Source of the DNA: Fredinandcohnia onubensis
GTDB lineage: Bacteria; Bacillota; Bacilli; Bacillales; Bacillaceae_L
Reading direction: 5' to 3'
Length of the DNA: 64,000 nucleotides
NCBI RefSeq assembly: GCF_002734285.1
Contig: NZ_NSEA01000009.1
Coordinates: 138,265-202,264 of the forward strand
In this document: piece after piece, positions 34,501 to 43,878 of the stretch
How positions within the stretch are numbered: position 1 is the first letter of the stretch
Layout: each line of letters opens with the position of its first letter
The notes under the pieces: generated by a model
Seen by the model: only the letters and a program-made list of their open reading frames with translations
What the model was told of the DNA's origin: nothing
Databases searched by the model: none
Program-made: the position numbers and the translations under genes

Positions 34501-35733
34501 ATGGATGCACTTACTTTTTTACATATTGCGGATTTACATTTGGACAGCCCGTTTTCAGGGTTAACCAATCTGCCAGCGAAAGTTTTTAAACGTGTACAAG
34601 ATAGTACTTTTACCTCTTTGAAAAGATTAATCAACATTGCGATTGAGCAAAAGGTTGATTTTATCATCATCGCAGGTGATTTGTTCGATGGAGAAGACCG
34701 AAGCCTTCGTGCACAATCACGATTTCGTAAGGAGATGGAACGACTTCAAGACCATGACATAGAAGCTTTTATCGTCCATGGGAATCATGACCATCTTGGT
34801 GGGAATTGGCCACATTTTGAATGGCCAAGCAATGTCCATGTGTTTCAAAATGAAAATGTCGAGGTCATTCCTTATAAAAAAAATGGAAAAACCGTTGCGA
34901 ATATTTATGGGTTTAGCTATGCAAAAAAAGCTGTGCTCGAAAACAAGACCCATTTCTATGAAAAGAAAGACGGTGCTACATATCATATAGGCATCTTACA
35001 TGGAAGTAAAGAAGGGGAGAGCTCCCATAGCCGTTATGCTCCGTTTTTGTTATCAGATCTCCAGCAAAAAGGATTTGACTATTGGGCTCTTGGACATATT
35101 CACACAAGGGAAATTTTAGCTGAAGACCCTCCTATTATTTATCCTGGCAATATTCAAGGTAGGCATAAAAAGGAAACAGGTGAAAAGGGTGGTTATCTTA
35201 TAAAGCTTTCAAAAGCTAAAACAGAATATAAATTTTTCCCAACATCGGATTTAATTTGGGAAAATACGACCATCGATATTTCTGAGCTTACTAGTTTTGA
35301 CCAACTTGTAGACAGATCACTTTCTCATCTTGATTCCCTCCGTAAAGAAACCCAAGGCTTATTTGCAACGATTGAATATATAGGAACCGGACCACTGCAC
35401 GCACAACTTCAAGAAAATGCTATAAAAGCAGATCTCCTATCTCTTCTAAACGATGATATAGAAGAAAAGAATTTTGTTTATGTAGTAGGACTTAAACAAA
35501 ATTTCCAAATAGAAATCAATCGTCAAAAATTAAAACAGGATTCACATTTTATTGGTGATTTATTAGAAAACATGGAAACATATCAGGACTTTGACCAGGC
35601 ACTACTCCCTTTAAGGAACAATCAAAGCTTCCGAAGGCATATTGATACTTTTACAAGTGAAGAACTACAGGAAATACTTCACGATGCGGAGAACTTAATT
35701 TTACGAGAACTCTATTTTTCCAATAGGAGGTGA
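34501..35733 (+). CDS. yhaO: Metallophosphoesterase/nuclease YhaO (SbcD/Mre11-like)
   Basis: The 410-aa protein has the Mre11-type phosphoesterase motifs in order: HIADLHLDSPF (7), IAGDLFDGED (59), VHGNHDH (95), ILHGS (163) and ALGHIHTRE (200). A C-terminal capping region of ~130 residues follows. It acts with the ATPase YhaN, encoded 4 bp downstream, in DNA end processing or repair. Start ATG at 34501 follows AAAGGAG. Confidence 0.9.
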   Translation: MDALTFLHIADLHLDSPFSGLTNLPAKVFKRVQDSTFTSLKRLINIAIEQKVDFIIIAGDLFDGEDRSLRAQSRFRKEMERLQDHDIEAFIVHGNHDHLGGNWPHFEWPSNVHVFQNENVEVIPYKKNGKTVANIYGFSYAKKAVLENKTHFYEKKDGATYHIGILHGSKEGESSHSRYAPFLLSDLQQKGFDYWALGHIHTREILAEDPPIIYPGNIQGRHKKETGEKGGYLIKLSKAKTEYKFFPTSDLIWENTTIDISELTSFDQLVDRSLSHLDSLRKETQGLFATIEYIGTGPLHAQLQENAIKADLLSLLNDDIEEKNFVYVVGLKQNFQIEINRQKLKQDSHFIGDLLENMETYQDFDQALLPLRNNQSFRRHIDTFTSEELQEILHDAENLILRELYFSNRR

Positions 35734-35737
35734 CGAT

Positions 35738-38700
35738 ATGAAAATCATTGGTATTCAGGTCTATGGATATGGAAAACTTGAAAACTTGGAACTTGGAGAC
35801 CTATCTCCACATCTTCAGGTCTTTTTTGGTCAAAATGAAGCTGGAAAATCAACGCTTATGTCGTTTATTCATAGCGTTTTATTTGGATTTCCTACAAAAC
35901 AACAAAATGAGCAACGTTATATCCCTAAAACAGGAAACAAATATGGTGGAAAGCTCATTCTCCAAACCGACGAATATGGAACAATTATGATTGAAAGATT
36001 GCCTGGGAAAGCTGCAGGAGACGTATCTGTATTTATGCCAGATGGAACAGTTAAAGGAGAAGAATTTATATCAGAGCTATTCCAAGGAATGGATAAAAAT
36101 CTTTTTCAAAATGTTTATTCTTTCAATATTCATGGACTACAAGGTCTACATAATTTAAAGAGTGAGGATGTAGGAAGGTTTTTATTTTCTGCGGGGACAG
36201 TTGGAACAGACGCATTACTTGAATTACAGAGTAAATTAGTGAAGGAAATGGATGGTTTATATAAACCAAAAGGAAAGAATCCACCACTGAATATGGAACT
36301 TATCCGACTAAAGGAGGAACATGCAAAAGTTACGAAGTGGCAGGAGAAAAATAGTGAATATGAATCTCTCCTGAACGAACAACAACAAATCGAAAAGGAA
36401 CTTGTGTCCTATGATACCCGAATAAATTCTTTAAAGCAAAAAATTCAAGAATCAGAGAAACTCCAATCAATTCAACCAATCGTAGAAGAATATCAAACCT
36501 TACAAAATCGATTGCAAGGTTTACCAGAGTTTGAGCCTTACCCCGAAGATGGGCTGAAACGCTTAGAACAACTGCATGCGCAGATAAAACCGTATCAGGC
36601 ACAATTAACTGCCATAAATGGCCAAATTATAGAATGGAACAAGGAAAAAAGTGAAATCCGATTGGCCAAACAATACATCGATAACGAACAACGGATTTTG
36701 GAATTGGTTGAAAATAAAAGCCTATTTACTGAAAAAGAAAACAGATTCCAACTCACTACTAAAGAACTTCAAGAGATAGAAGATGAATTAAATCAACTAA
36801 AAGATCGAATAAATTTAACATTACCAGAGTCAGATGTTTTGAAATTAAATCTTAGCATTTCTGCAAAAGATATGTTTTCTGAAATTGTTTCTGAAACAGC
36901 ACGACATAGGCAACAGAAGCATTTCTTAGATAATAGCTTTACGCAAGTAAAGGAAGCGCTAGATCATAGTGAACAAAAGTTAAGTGTCTTAAAGCAACAA
37001 GTTCTCCCTGAGGATCAACGAAAACGCTATGAAAAAAAGAAAAGTCAATATACATCGAAGGAAAACCTAGAAAATGAAAAGCTGTTGATTGAGGAAGAGG
37101 TAAAAAGAATCGACCAAAAAATAAAAAGAGTTACAGTAAAGGAATCCGAAAACAAACAAAAGTATACTCGTTTGTTTTATGGAATCGGTCTTTCATTATT
37201 GATCATCTCGATATATTTCTATGTTACCAAAGAATGGATAATTGGTGGGATATTAACTATACTCGGTGCTCTCATGTGGCCAGTTGGGAATACAGTAACC
37301 TCCCAGATGTCTTCCTCATACATACATGAACTCCAGGAAGACAGAGAAAGACTCATCAAAAAACTGGAGGCTATTAAAGAGCAACTAACACATAGCAACT
37401 ATTCAGAGCATGAAGAGCTAACAGCAATTCTTATTCGTGATAAGCATTTAATGCAGCAGATTGAAATTGAAAAAGCCACACATCTTCAAAACGAACTTGC
37501 ATTAGATAAGGTATTTAAAGACTTTGAGGAATGGGAGAAATCTGAGTACTCCTTAGAGGAAAAAGCTACAAACATCAAGAAAACATATGGACTTCCAATG
37601 CAAATTTCAAATGAACGATTATTGGATGCTTTTCAAATTCTTGAAGCCATCAAGGAGAAAGCATTAAGTAAACAAAAACTTGCTGTAGCAAAAGAAGAGC
37701 TTCAAAATGAGATTTCTAACTTCCAATCTAAAATTTACACCGTTGCAAAGCAGATAAACATAGAAGACCAAAGTTCCATCAAAGTTGACCAGATGGCGTT
37801 TCGATTACAAGAAGAAAAAAAGAAATATGAACAGCTTATACAGATCGATGCGAAAATAAAGGATTCAGAAGAACAGATCTTAAAACTTACTATTGAAATC
37901 GAGCATCTTCAAAAGGAAATTCAAGTTCTATGGGATATCGCGAAAGTTTCGAATGAAGAAGAGTTTCGGGCAAAGGGACAAGCAAATGATACCGCACGAG
38001 AACTTAATGAACGAATGAATCTCCTTATAGCGCAACTCGAACGCTTTGGAGAATTAGTTGCAATTTGTAATATAGAAACAAATTATGAAGTTCAAATTGA
38101 AGAGATGTCAGCTGAAATCACTCGACTTCATGCAATTGAAAAAGAAAGGCAAGGTCAACTGTCAGCAATAATCCACCGAATACAAGAACTAGAAGAAGGT
38201 GGAACCTATGCAGATTTACTTCATTCTTATGAGGCAAATAATTCGTTAGTTAAAAACTATGCTAAAAACTGGGCAACACTAGCAGTTGCAAAAGATATAC
38301 TAGCTAAAACTGTTGACCACTATCGAACGCTCCGCTTACCTAAGGTAATGAAAAGGGCAGAGCATTATTTTTCTATTCTCACAGATAAGAAGTACAAAAG
38401 AATCTACCTTGACAATGAAATCGATGGTTTTATTGTCGAGAGCGATAAGGGTGTACGCTATACGCCGAATGAACTTAGCCAGGCCACTTCAGAGCAATTG
38501 TACATAGCGCTCAGATTTTCGCTTGCTAATACGATGCATCCCAGTCAATCATTTCCATTTATTATTGATGATAGCTTTGTTAATTTTGATTCAGGACGTT
38601 TATCAAATGTCATCTCTTTGATTAAAGAGCTGTCAAGAGAAAATCAAGTCCTCCTATTTACTTGTCATCAACATGTTTTGGAAGGATTTGGTGAAGTCAA

Positions 38701-38755
38701 ACCTATTATACTAGGTAACGAAGGTATCTTAGAAAACCATAAAAATATGCTATAA
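35738..38755 (+). CDS. yhaN: SbcC/Rad50-like ATPase YhaN with membrane segment
   Basis: The 1005-aa protein has Walker A FGQNEAGKST near residue 30, long coiled coils (about 180-460 and 540-870), and a C-terminal ATPase half with NELSQATSEQLYIALR (signature-like, about 907) and PFIIDDSFVNFD (Walker B, about 942). Two hydrophobic helices interrupt the coiled coil at about 477-517 (YGIGLSLLIISIYFYV and IIGGILTILGALMWPVG), where Rad50 has a zinc hook. It partners YhaO. The gene follows yhaO by 4 bp with AATAGGAGG. Confidence 0.9.
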   Translation: MKIIGIQVYGYGKLENLELGDLSPHLQVFFGQNEAGKSTLMSFIHSVLFGFPTKQQNEQRYIPKTGNKYGGKLILQTDEYGTIMIERLPGKAAGDVSVFMPDGTVKGEEFISELFQGMDKNLFQNVYSFNIHGLQGLHNLKSEDVGRFLFSAGTVGTDALLELQSKLVKEMDGLYKPKGKNPPLNMELIRLKEEHAKVTKWQEKNSEYESLLNEQQQIEKELVSYDTRINSLKQKIQESEKLQSIQPIVEEYQTLQNRLQGLPEFEPYPEDGLKRLEQLHAQIKPYQAQLTAINGQIIEWNKEKSEIRLAKQYIDNEQRILELVENKSLFTEKENRFQLTTKELQEIEDELNQLKDRINLTLPESDVLKLNLSISAKDMFSEIVSETARHRQQKHFLDNSFTQVKEALDHSEQKLSVLKQQVLPEDQRKRYEKKKSQYTSKENLENEKLLIEEEVKRIDQKIKRVTVKESENKQKYTRLFYGIGLSLLIISIYFYVTKEWIIGGILTILGALMWPVGNTVTSQMSSSYIHELQEDRERLIKKLEAIKEQLTHSNYSEHEELTAILIRDKHLMQQIEIEKATHLQNELALDKVFKDFEEWEKSEYSLEEKATNIKKTYGLPMQISNERLLDAFQILEAIKEKALSKQKLAVAKEELQNEISNFQSKIYTVAKQINIEDQSSIKVDQMAFRLQEEKKKYEQLIQIDAKIKDSEEQILKLTIEIEHLQKEIQVLWDIAKVSNEEEFRAKGQANDTARELNERMNLLIAQLERFGELVAICNIETNYEVQIEEMSAEITRLHAIEKERQGQLSAIIHRIQELEEGGTYADLLHSYEANNSLVKNYAKNWATLAVAKDILAKTVDHYRTLRLPKVMKRAEHYFSILTDKKYKRIYLDNEIDGFIVESDKGVRYTPNELSQATSEQLYIALRFSLANTMHPSQSFPFIIDDSFVNFDSGRLSNVISLIKELSRENQVLLFTCHQHVLEGFGEVKPIILGNEGILENHKNML

Positions 38756-38832
38756 TTTTTGTAAGAAATTTGTTATTTTCATAGTCCTCATTTATAGAAA
38801 TGAGAGTAAATAGATAAGCAGGGGGAGAAAAT

Positions 38833-39777
38833 ATGGTGAAGGGTATTGTACATTATGAGGTGGGACAACAGGTTGACGTATATTTATTTATTAAATCATC
38901 AACTAAAGGCATTGCAAGTAATGGAAAACCATTCTTAACTTTAGTATTTCAGGATAAAAGTGGAGAAATTGAAGCAAAACTTTGGGATGCAACACCTGAG
39001 GATGAGACAAACTATGCTGCTCAACAAATCGTAAGACTTGCTGGCGAAATTAATAGCTACAGAGGACGAAATCAGTTGAAAATCAGAAATATCCGACCTA
39101 TAACTGATTTAGATGGAGTTACTATTTCCGATTTTCTTGAAGTTGCACCTGTACCGCAGGATGAGATGGCTTCAAAGATCACACAATATATTTTTGAAAT
39201 GAACAACTCGAATATCCAGAGAATTACGAGACATTTACTGAAAAAACATCAAGCTGCCTTTTATGAATATCCAGCAGCAACTAAGAACCACCATGAATTC
39301 GTGTCTGGCTTAGCCTATCATGTTGTCTCAATGCTTGACTTAGCAAAAGCAATCGCTCATCTATATCCATCACTTGATACGGACTTATTGTATGCAGGTA
39401 TCATTCTGCATGACCTAGGCAAGGTTACCGAGTTGTCAGGCCCTATTTCAACAACATATACAGTAGAAGGAAATTTATTAGGACATATCTCAATCATGGT
39501 AAATGAAATCGGACAAGCCGCAAAAGAGCTCGGTATTGAAGGTGAAGAAGTTACTGTCTTGCAGCATATTATTTTAAGCCACCATGGAAAAGCAGAATGG
39601 GGAAGCCCTAAGCCACCAATGATTAAGGAAGCGGAAATTCTACATTATATAGATAACCTAGATGCAAAAATGAATATGTTGGATCGTGCATTAGAACGTG
39701 TAAAACCAGGCGAATTCTCAGACCGTGTCTTTGCATTGGATAATCGAAGTTTTTATAAACCAACCTTTCATAAATAA
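38833..39777 (+). CDS. yhaM: 3'-5' exoribonuclease YhaM
   Basis: The 314-aa protein joins an N-terminal OB fold (residues 10-95, [19 protein letters not shown]) and an HD phosphohydrolase domain (about 150-290) with [12 protein letters not shown] and IILHDLGK carrying the metal-binding His and Asp. YhaM trims RNA and single-stranded DNA 3' ends. The length matches B. subtilis YhaM. It follows yhaN by 77 bp with its own GGGGGAG site and ends in a strong terminator. Confidence 0.93.
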   Translation: MVKGIVHYEVGQQVDVYLFIKSSTKGIASNGKPFLTLVFQDKSGEIEAKLWDATPEDETNYAAQQIVRLAGEINSYRGRNQLKIRNIRPITDLDGVTISDFLEVAPVPQDEMASKITQYIFEMNNSNIQRITRHLLKKHQAAFYEYPAATKNHHEFVSGLAYHVVSMLDLAKAIAHLYPSLDTDLLYAGIILHDLGKVTELSGPISTTYTVEGNLLGHISIMVNEIGQAAKELGIEGEEVTVLQHIILSHHGKAEWGSPKPPMIKEAEILHYIDNLDAKMNMLDRALERVKPGEFSDRVFALDNRSFYKPTFHK

Positions 39778-39783
39778 TCAATC

Positions 39784-39822
39784 AAAACTCGACTCACTTT
39801 TTTTAATGAGTCGAGTTTTTTT
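39784..39822 (+). terminator. Terminator of yhaM
   Basis: AAAACTCGACTCA and TGAGTCGAGTTTT form a stem of 11 bp or more followed by T tract. Confidence 0.93.
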
Positions 39823-39877
39823 ATAAATAGATTTTCATCATTTATGGAAAGCTATGTAAAAAAAGAGGTTCTGAAGA

Positions 39878-40720
39878 ATGACAAAAGCAATACTTCTATT
39901 TTTTCTTTTTTTATTTGTCTTTCATAATACAGCCATTGCGGTTACAAATGAATATGATGAGAAAGATAGCCCATTAAGCTTTAAAGTTGAAATGGTTCCT
40001 TGGGACATCGTGAATGAGATTCTTCCTAGAAAATCCTTCTTTACGATTATTGACGTTGAAACGGGTCTTCAATTTCGTGTGCAAAGAAGGGCCGGAAGCA
40101 GACATGCTGATGTTCAACCACTCACAATTGAGGACACTAAAATCATGAAGAAAATCTACAGTGGGAAATGGAGCTGGAAGCGAAGGGCGATTATTGTGAA
40201 ATATGGAGATCAAATGATTGCCGCCTCCATGCACGGTATGCCACATGGTGCAGGTGCATTAAAAAACGGCTTTCCTGGCCATTTTTGTGTGCATTTCTTA
40301 GGAAGTACTACCCACAGTTCGAAGGAACCAGATTTTGCACATAAACTCATGTTATTAAAGGCAGGAGGAAGGCTAGACGATTACATTAATAATGCGGATC
40401 CGTATCACCTAATTGAAATATTTGTCGCCGGTATTAACCAGTCAGATCGAAAAATTATCAAACAAACCGTTATTCCGAATTCAAAAAATAAGAAGCTTTA
40501 CAAAACCTTAAATCAAATTACTATTTTTTCAATAACAAACATGTCTTATTTACCGCTAAGCGATTTAAAAGGACTATTAAGTATGGAAATACCAGTTGAA
40601 GTCGAAATATACCGGGAAAATCAAGGGAAGGAACGAAAACAAATCGTTTTTGTACTGGTCCGCAATAGTATTGTTGACCGTTGGTATATCCAACAAAATG
40701 ACTTATTACAGCAACTGTAA
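39878..40720 (+). CDS. Secreted protein with an L,D-transpeptidase-like signature
   Basis: The 280-aa protein begins with a signal peptide (AILLFFLFLFVFHNTAIAV). The core (about 60-155) has FTIIDVETGLQFRVQRRAGSRHADVQPL (shown by IDVETGLQF and GSRHADVQPL), then MHGMPHGAGALKNGFPGHF and CVHFLGSTTH. The HG..HG and GHFCVHF blocks are like the His and Cys blocks of YkuD-type L,D-transpeptidases, but the order of residues around Cys differs. I have seen this domain in clostridial cell-wall proteins. A role in the envelope is inferred. Confidence 0.7.
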   Translation: MTKAILLFFLFLFVFHNTAIAVTNEYDEKDSPLSFKVEMVPWDIVNEILPRKSFFTIIDVETGLQFRVQRRAGSRHADVQPLTIEDTKIMKKIYSGKWSWKRRAIIVKYGDQMIAASMHGMPHGAGALKNGFPGHFCVHFLGSTTHSSKEPDFAHKLMLLKAGGRLDDYINNADPYHLIEIFVAGINQSDRKIIKQTVIPNSKNKKLYKTLNQITIFSITNMSYLPLSDLKGLLSMEIPVEVEIYRENQGKERKQIVFVLVRNSIVDRWYIQQNDLLQQL

Positions 40721-40806
40721 TTTTGTGAAAAATATGAAAATGAAAAAGGATTTCTTCAGTTTTTGTAGAATTCTGTAAATACTAGTTCTGATTTGGAGTG
40801 ATCAAG

Positions 40807-41166
40807 ATGACATCAAAAAAGTCTCTATTATATGGAGTATTAATTGGAAGTGTGATCGGTGGTGTATCCGTCCTTTTAAGTTCACCTACTTCAGGCAAGG
40901 AATTTAGAAGGGCATTAAAAAATAATCAAAAGCAAATCTCTAATTCCATGTCACAGGTTGTTTCCGATGGAAAATCCTTAACAGAACAGGTCTCTATGTC
41001 AACGAAACAGGCGGTGAATACAATAGCAGAGGTTTCCAGTGATATTAAGTATTCACTAAATCATTGGAAACAGGAGATTGAAGGTAATCAAAAAAATATT
41101 CAAAAAGAGCTTTCGGAAATAGAAAGCGCTTTAGAAAAATTAGAAAAAGCGGTTACAACCCCATAG
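40807..41166 (+). CDS. yhaH: YtxH-domain protein YhaH
   Basis: The 119-aa protein has one N-terminal glycine-rich membrane helix (LLYGVLIGSVIGGVSVLLSS) followed by SGKEFRRALK and a long coiled coil: the usual YtxH layout. Its place just upstream of hpr matches yhaH. ATG at 40807 lies 6 nt after TGGAGTGA; the in-frame GTG at 40798 overlaps that site. Function unknown; relatives are general-stress proteins. Confidence 0.87.
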   Translation: MTSKKSLLYGVLIGSVIGGVSVLLSSPTSGKEFRRALKNNQKQISNSMSQVVSDGKSLTEQVSMSTKQAVNTIAEVSSDIKYSLNHWKQEIEGNQKNIQKELSEIESALEKLEKAVTTP

Positions 41167-41275
41167 AATCAAAATTTTTTAACCTAATTTAAAAATTTCG
41201 TAAATTTACATCTTTATTAATTTTTATTTTATTGGCATAATAGTAATAAGAGAAAATAGAAAAGTGGGTGAATCT

Positions 41276-41854
41276 ATGAAACATGAAGAAAAAATGGCCT
41301 CCATCAAAGAAGCGCTCCTTTTTAGTCAGAGAATCGCACAGCTAAGTAAGGCATTATGGAAATCTATTGAAAAGGACTGGCAACAATGGATCAAGCCTTA
41401 TGATTTAAATATTAATGAACATCATATTATTTGGATAGCGTATCATTTGAAAGGTGCTTCAATTTCAGAGATTGCTAAGTTTGGAGTTATGCATGTTTCA
41501 ACTGCATTTAACTTTTCTAAAAAGTTAGAGGAACGTGGACTTTTACAATTTTCAAAAAAGGAAAATGATAAGCGTAACACGTATATCGAGTTGACACCAA
41601 AAGGGGAAGAAATCTTTTTAAAAATTGTGGAGAGCTATAATCCTAGTAAAAATGGAGTTTTGGAAGGAGCAATTCCTCTTAAGAAGCTTTACGGAAAGTT
41701 CCCAGAAATCGTTGAGGTTATGAGCATTGTCCGTAACATCTATGGAGACGATTATATGGAAATCTTCGAGAAATCATTCCGAAACATAGAAGATGATTTT
41801 ATTGAAGTAGATGGAAAGCTTTACAAACGAGTAGAGGAAAAAATAGAGTTGTAA
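41276..41854 (+). CDS. hpr: MarR-type transition-state regulator Hpr/ScoC
   Basis: The 192-aa protein has the MarR winged helix at about 40-120 ([31 protein letters not shown], key [15 protein letters not shown]). Hpr represses protease and sporulation genes in B. subtilis. N-terminal [25 protein letters not shown] is family-typical. It faces the convergent yhaI 7 bp away with no clear terminator. ATG 41276 is favoured over GTG 41264. Confidence 0.93.
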   Translation: MKHEEKMASIKEALLFSQRIAQLSKALWKSIEKDWQQWIKPYDLNINEHHIIWIAYHLKGASISEIAKFGVMHVSTAFNFSKKLEERGLLQFSKKENDKRNTYIELTPKGEEIFLKIVESYNPSKNGVLEGAIPLKKLYGKFPEIVEVMSIVRNIYGDDYMEIFEKSFRNIEDDFIEVDGKLYKRVEEKIEL

Positions 41855-41861
41855 TCTCGAT

Positions 41862-42203
41862 TCAGTTTATTTTGTTGATTATCCCTTTAAACTCGTACAT
41901 TAAAGGGGTATATTTTCTTTCTTTCGCTAATACGTCGATTGTTGTTTTTGGATCTAAGTGGGGATGAAGCATCCCTACAAATTGAGTTAAAAGCGGCGTG
42001 AAACATATTAATCCCTCCGCTTTTTGTTTTTTATATTTAATGCTCATCTCTTCACAAAGGTCCAATAAGTCTTCAACGTCTTTTTTTGTTAATTTTGCTT
42101 CCATTATTAATTGATGAAACGGTGATAACTTATCCTCTAACAACGGTAAGATGAGTGACTGATAATATTCAAGTCGCTCCAAACGCTCTTCAATTGACTC
42201 CAT
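41862..42203 (-). CDS. yhaI: DUF1878 family protein YhaI
   Basis: The 113-aa protein is mostly helical, beginning MESIEERLERLEYYQSLIL. Size and place next to hpr match yhaI. The ATG at 42203 has GAGGTG 6 nt upstream; the GTG at 42212 is unlikely. Function unknown. The 240 bp upstream on the plus side (42204-42451) shows only AT-rich sequence and a possible promoter for the next gene. Confidence 0.87.
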   Translation of the reverse strand: MESIEERLERLEYYQSLILPLLEDKLSPFHQLIMEAKLTKKDVEDLLDLCEEMSIKYKKQKAEGLICFTPLLTQFVGMLHPHLDPKTTIDVLAKERKYTPLMYEFKGIINKIN

Positions 42204-42451
42204 AGTTAACACCTCAAATTCTTTAGTTGAATGAATACAATAAGTTTGTTTTTAAATAATATGCCCAAAAACCGCGAAAAAAGTCGAAAAAACATGTATT
42301 TTATCGTTCTTTTGGATACCTATTGCATTTTTGTTAGAAACAAAGTAAAGTAGTTTAGTAAGTTTAGAGTAACTAATTTAGAATTTTTTTACTTTGATTT
42401 GGATAGGACTTCCAATTATTTACTTCTTATGATTGCGGATGGTGATTTAGT

Positions 42452-42991
42452 ATGACTTGTTGGAAAACCATTAATCTTTCAAAGGATTATGGATTCCATC
42501 GAATTGTGTTGGTATCCTTGATATCAATGTTCATTGCATTTATTCTTTTTTATTTGCCAATGAATCTTATGTATTCTTCAATTAAACTAAATGAAGATGG
42601 ATCAATTTATTTTTTATTAGCTTTATTGTTGATTTATCCATTACATGCAACCTTGCATGTTTTACCGTTTTGGGTAACTGGTAAAAAACTAAAAGTAACA
42701 TTTAAATGGATGTACGGAATCATTCCAATTGTTTCTACTCGTTCAAAAGATGCACTTTCTAAACCGTTTATCATTTTAGTAATGAGTACACCATTTTTAT
42801 TGATTACTACTCTTCTGCTTGGTGCGTGTGTTGCTTTTCCGGTCTATATACATTATTTTTCCATTATTGCAGCGATCAATTTTGGATTCTGTGTTCCTGA
42901 TTTTATCTATTTAGGTCAGTTTATTAAGGCACCAAGATCTTGTACTGTTGAAGAAGTAGAGGATGGCTATGATATTTTAATTCATAAATAA
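42452..42991 (+). CDS. DUF3267 family membrane protein
   Basis: The 179-aa protein has four membrane helices (about 19-40, 50-72, 106-128, 133-152). The block LLIYPLHATLHVLPFW places two His around the second helix where DUF3267 proteins have a metalloprotease-like HExxH; here the Glu is absent, so peptidase activity is doubtful. Placement between yhaI and prsA suggests the yhaJ position, but this name is not certain. Confidence 0.75.
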   Translation: MTCWKTINLSKDYGFHRIVLVSLISMFIAFILFYLPMNLMYSSIKLNEDGSIYFLLALLLIYPLHATLHVLPFWVTGKKLKVTFKWMYGIIPIVSTRSKDALSKPFIILVMSTPFLLITTLLLGACVAFPVYIHYFSIIAAINFGFCVPDFIYLGQFIKAPRSCTVEEVEDGYDILIHK

Positions 42992-43128
42992 ACTTTATTC
43001 ACTTGGGATTTTGGATACTCAGTAATGAATAAAGTTGAGCCTTCTGGGAGTCTTAGATTTTCATGATTGAACAAAATCTAGGGGAAAAAATGCCACGGCA
43101 TGTTTGATTTTAGATGGGGGGATGAGGA

Positions 43129-43308
43129 GTGCTCTTATTTTATATTCCATTTGCTGCTTTTATTTTGTTTTACATTAATCAAATGACTTTCCGGCTATGT
43201 GAGCAAAAAGAAATTCCTGATGACCGCCAGCCAAAAGTTTATCGAACAATTAATATTTTAATTACCATTTTACTTATTTCCTCCTATGTAGAGGTCTTGT
43301 TTACGTAA
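43129..43308 (+). CDS. Small two-helix membrane protein
   Basis: A 59-codon ORF (GTG start at 43129, GGGGGG about 6 nt upstream) encodes a hydrophobic N-terminus (LLFYIPFAAFILFYINQM), a charged loop with EQKEIPDDRQPKVYR, and a second helix (INILITILLISSYVEVL). A clear terminator follows 8 bp after the stop, supporting a real gene. Two hairpins precede it. Not recognised. Confidence 0.6.
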   Translation: MLLFYIPFAAFILFYINQMTFRLCEQKEIPDDRQPKVYRTINILITILLISSYVEVLFT

Positions 43309-43315
43309 ATGGAAA

Positions 43316-43350
43316 AAGGATGACCGATTTTTCGGCCATCCTTTTTTTTT
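43316..43350 (+). terminator. Terminator of the small membrane gene
   Basis: AAGGATGACCGA and TCGGCCATCCTT form a stem followed by nine T. Confidence 0.93.
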
Positions 43351-43370
43351 AGAGTAGGTTTTTTAGATTG

Positions 43371-43490
43371 TCTAGCTCAAGCGCCTAGCCCCTCTCTGGT
43401 CTAGCCAACCTGTCAAGAAGGATAAAAGGCATCCTTCTAGCCAGCTTTTCTTATGCTTGTCGGGGCTGAGCAAGTCACTTAAGCTTTTCT
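43371..43490. repeat. Dispersed ~120-bp intergenic repeat, copy 2
   Basis: It begins TTGTCTAGCTCAAGCGCC and ends AAGCTTTTCT, sharing the block order of copy 1 at 20307-20429. Internal pairs include AGAAGGAT..ATCCTTCT and GCCCC..GGGGC. The right end again touches the stop codon of a minus-strand gene (43490-43492). Confidence 0.8.
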
Positions 43491-43573
43491 TAGAACCAAG
43501 CAGCACCAACGATGATTAGAAGGATGAATAACACGACAATTAGCGCGAATCCACCACCGTATCCGTGACCCAT
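43490..43573 (-). CDS. YjcZ family sporulation protein
   Basis: The 27-aa protein starts MGHGYGGGFALIVVLF and ends in a single hydrophobic helix, the typical YjcZ-family form of Gly-rich start plus one membrane span. GGAGGTG lies 6 nt before the ATG. Such peptides occur in Bacillus spores. The 305 bp upstream (43574-43878) hold a small hairpin GGCGAG/CTCGCC at 43632-43646 and the prsA promoter region. Confidence 0.9.
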   Translation of the reverse strand: MGHGYGGGFALIVVLFILLIIVGAAWF

Positions 43574-43878
43574 AGTAACACCTCCAATGTCTTTGTACGG
43601 TATTTTATGCGAAATCATTTGTGAACGAATAGGCGAGTGTCTCGCCTTTAGGAATTCTTTTTCACAATCAACTGAATTTTTGAACTTGAAAGACAAAAGC
43701 CTTGTTATTCAGTTCACTATATCCTATTCGCATAAAGCCTATATGACTGTGCGAATGTCCCAGATTTTTGAATAATCTTGCGAAAATGTTTTCTTTCTTT
43801 TTTAAAAGTATGTTATAGTAATTTTTGTACCCTTGGACAAACCGTATATAAAAAATGTACATAGTAGGAGTGTGTGTA

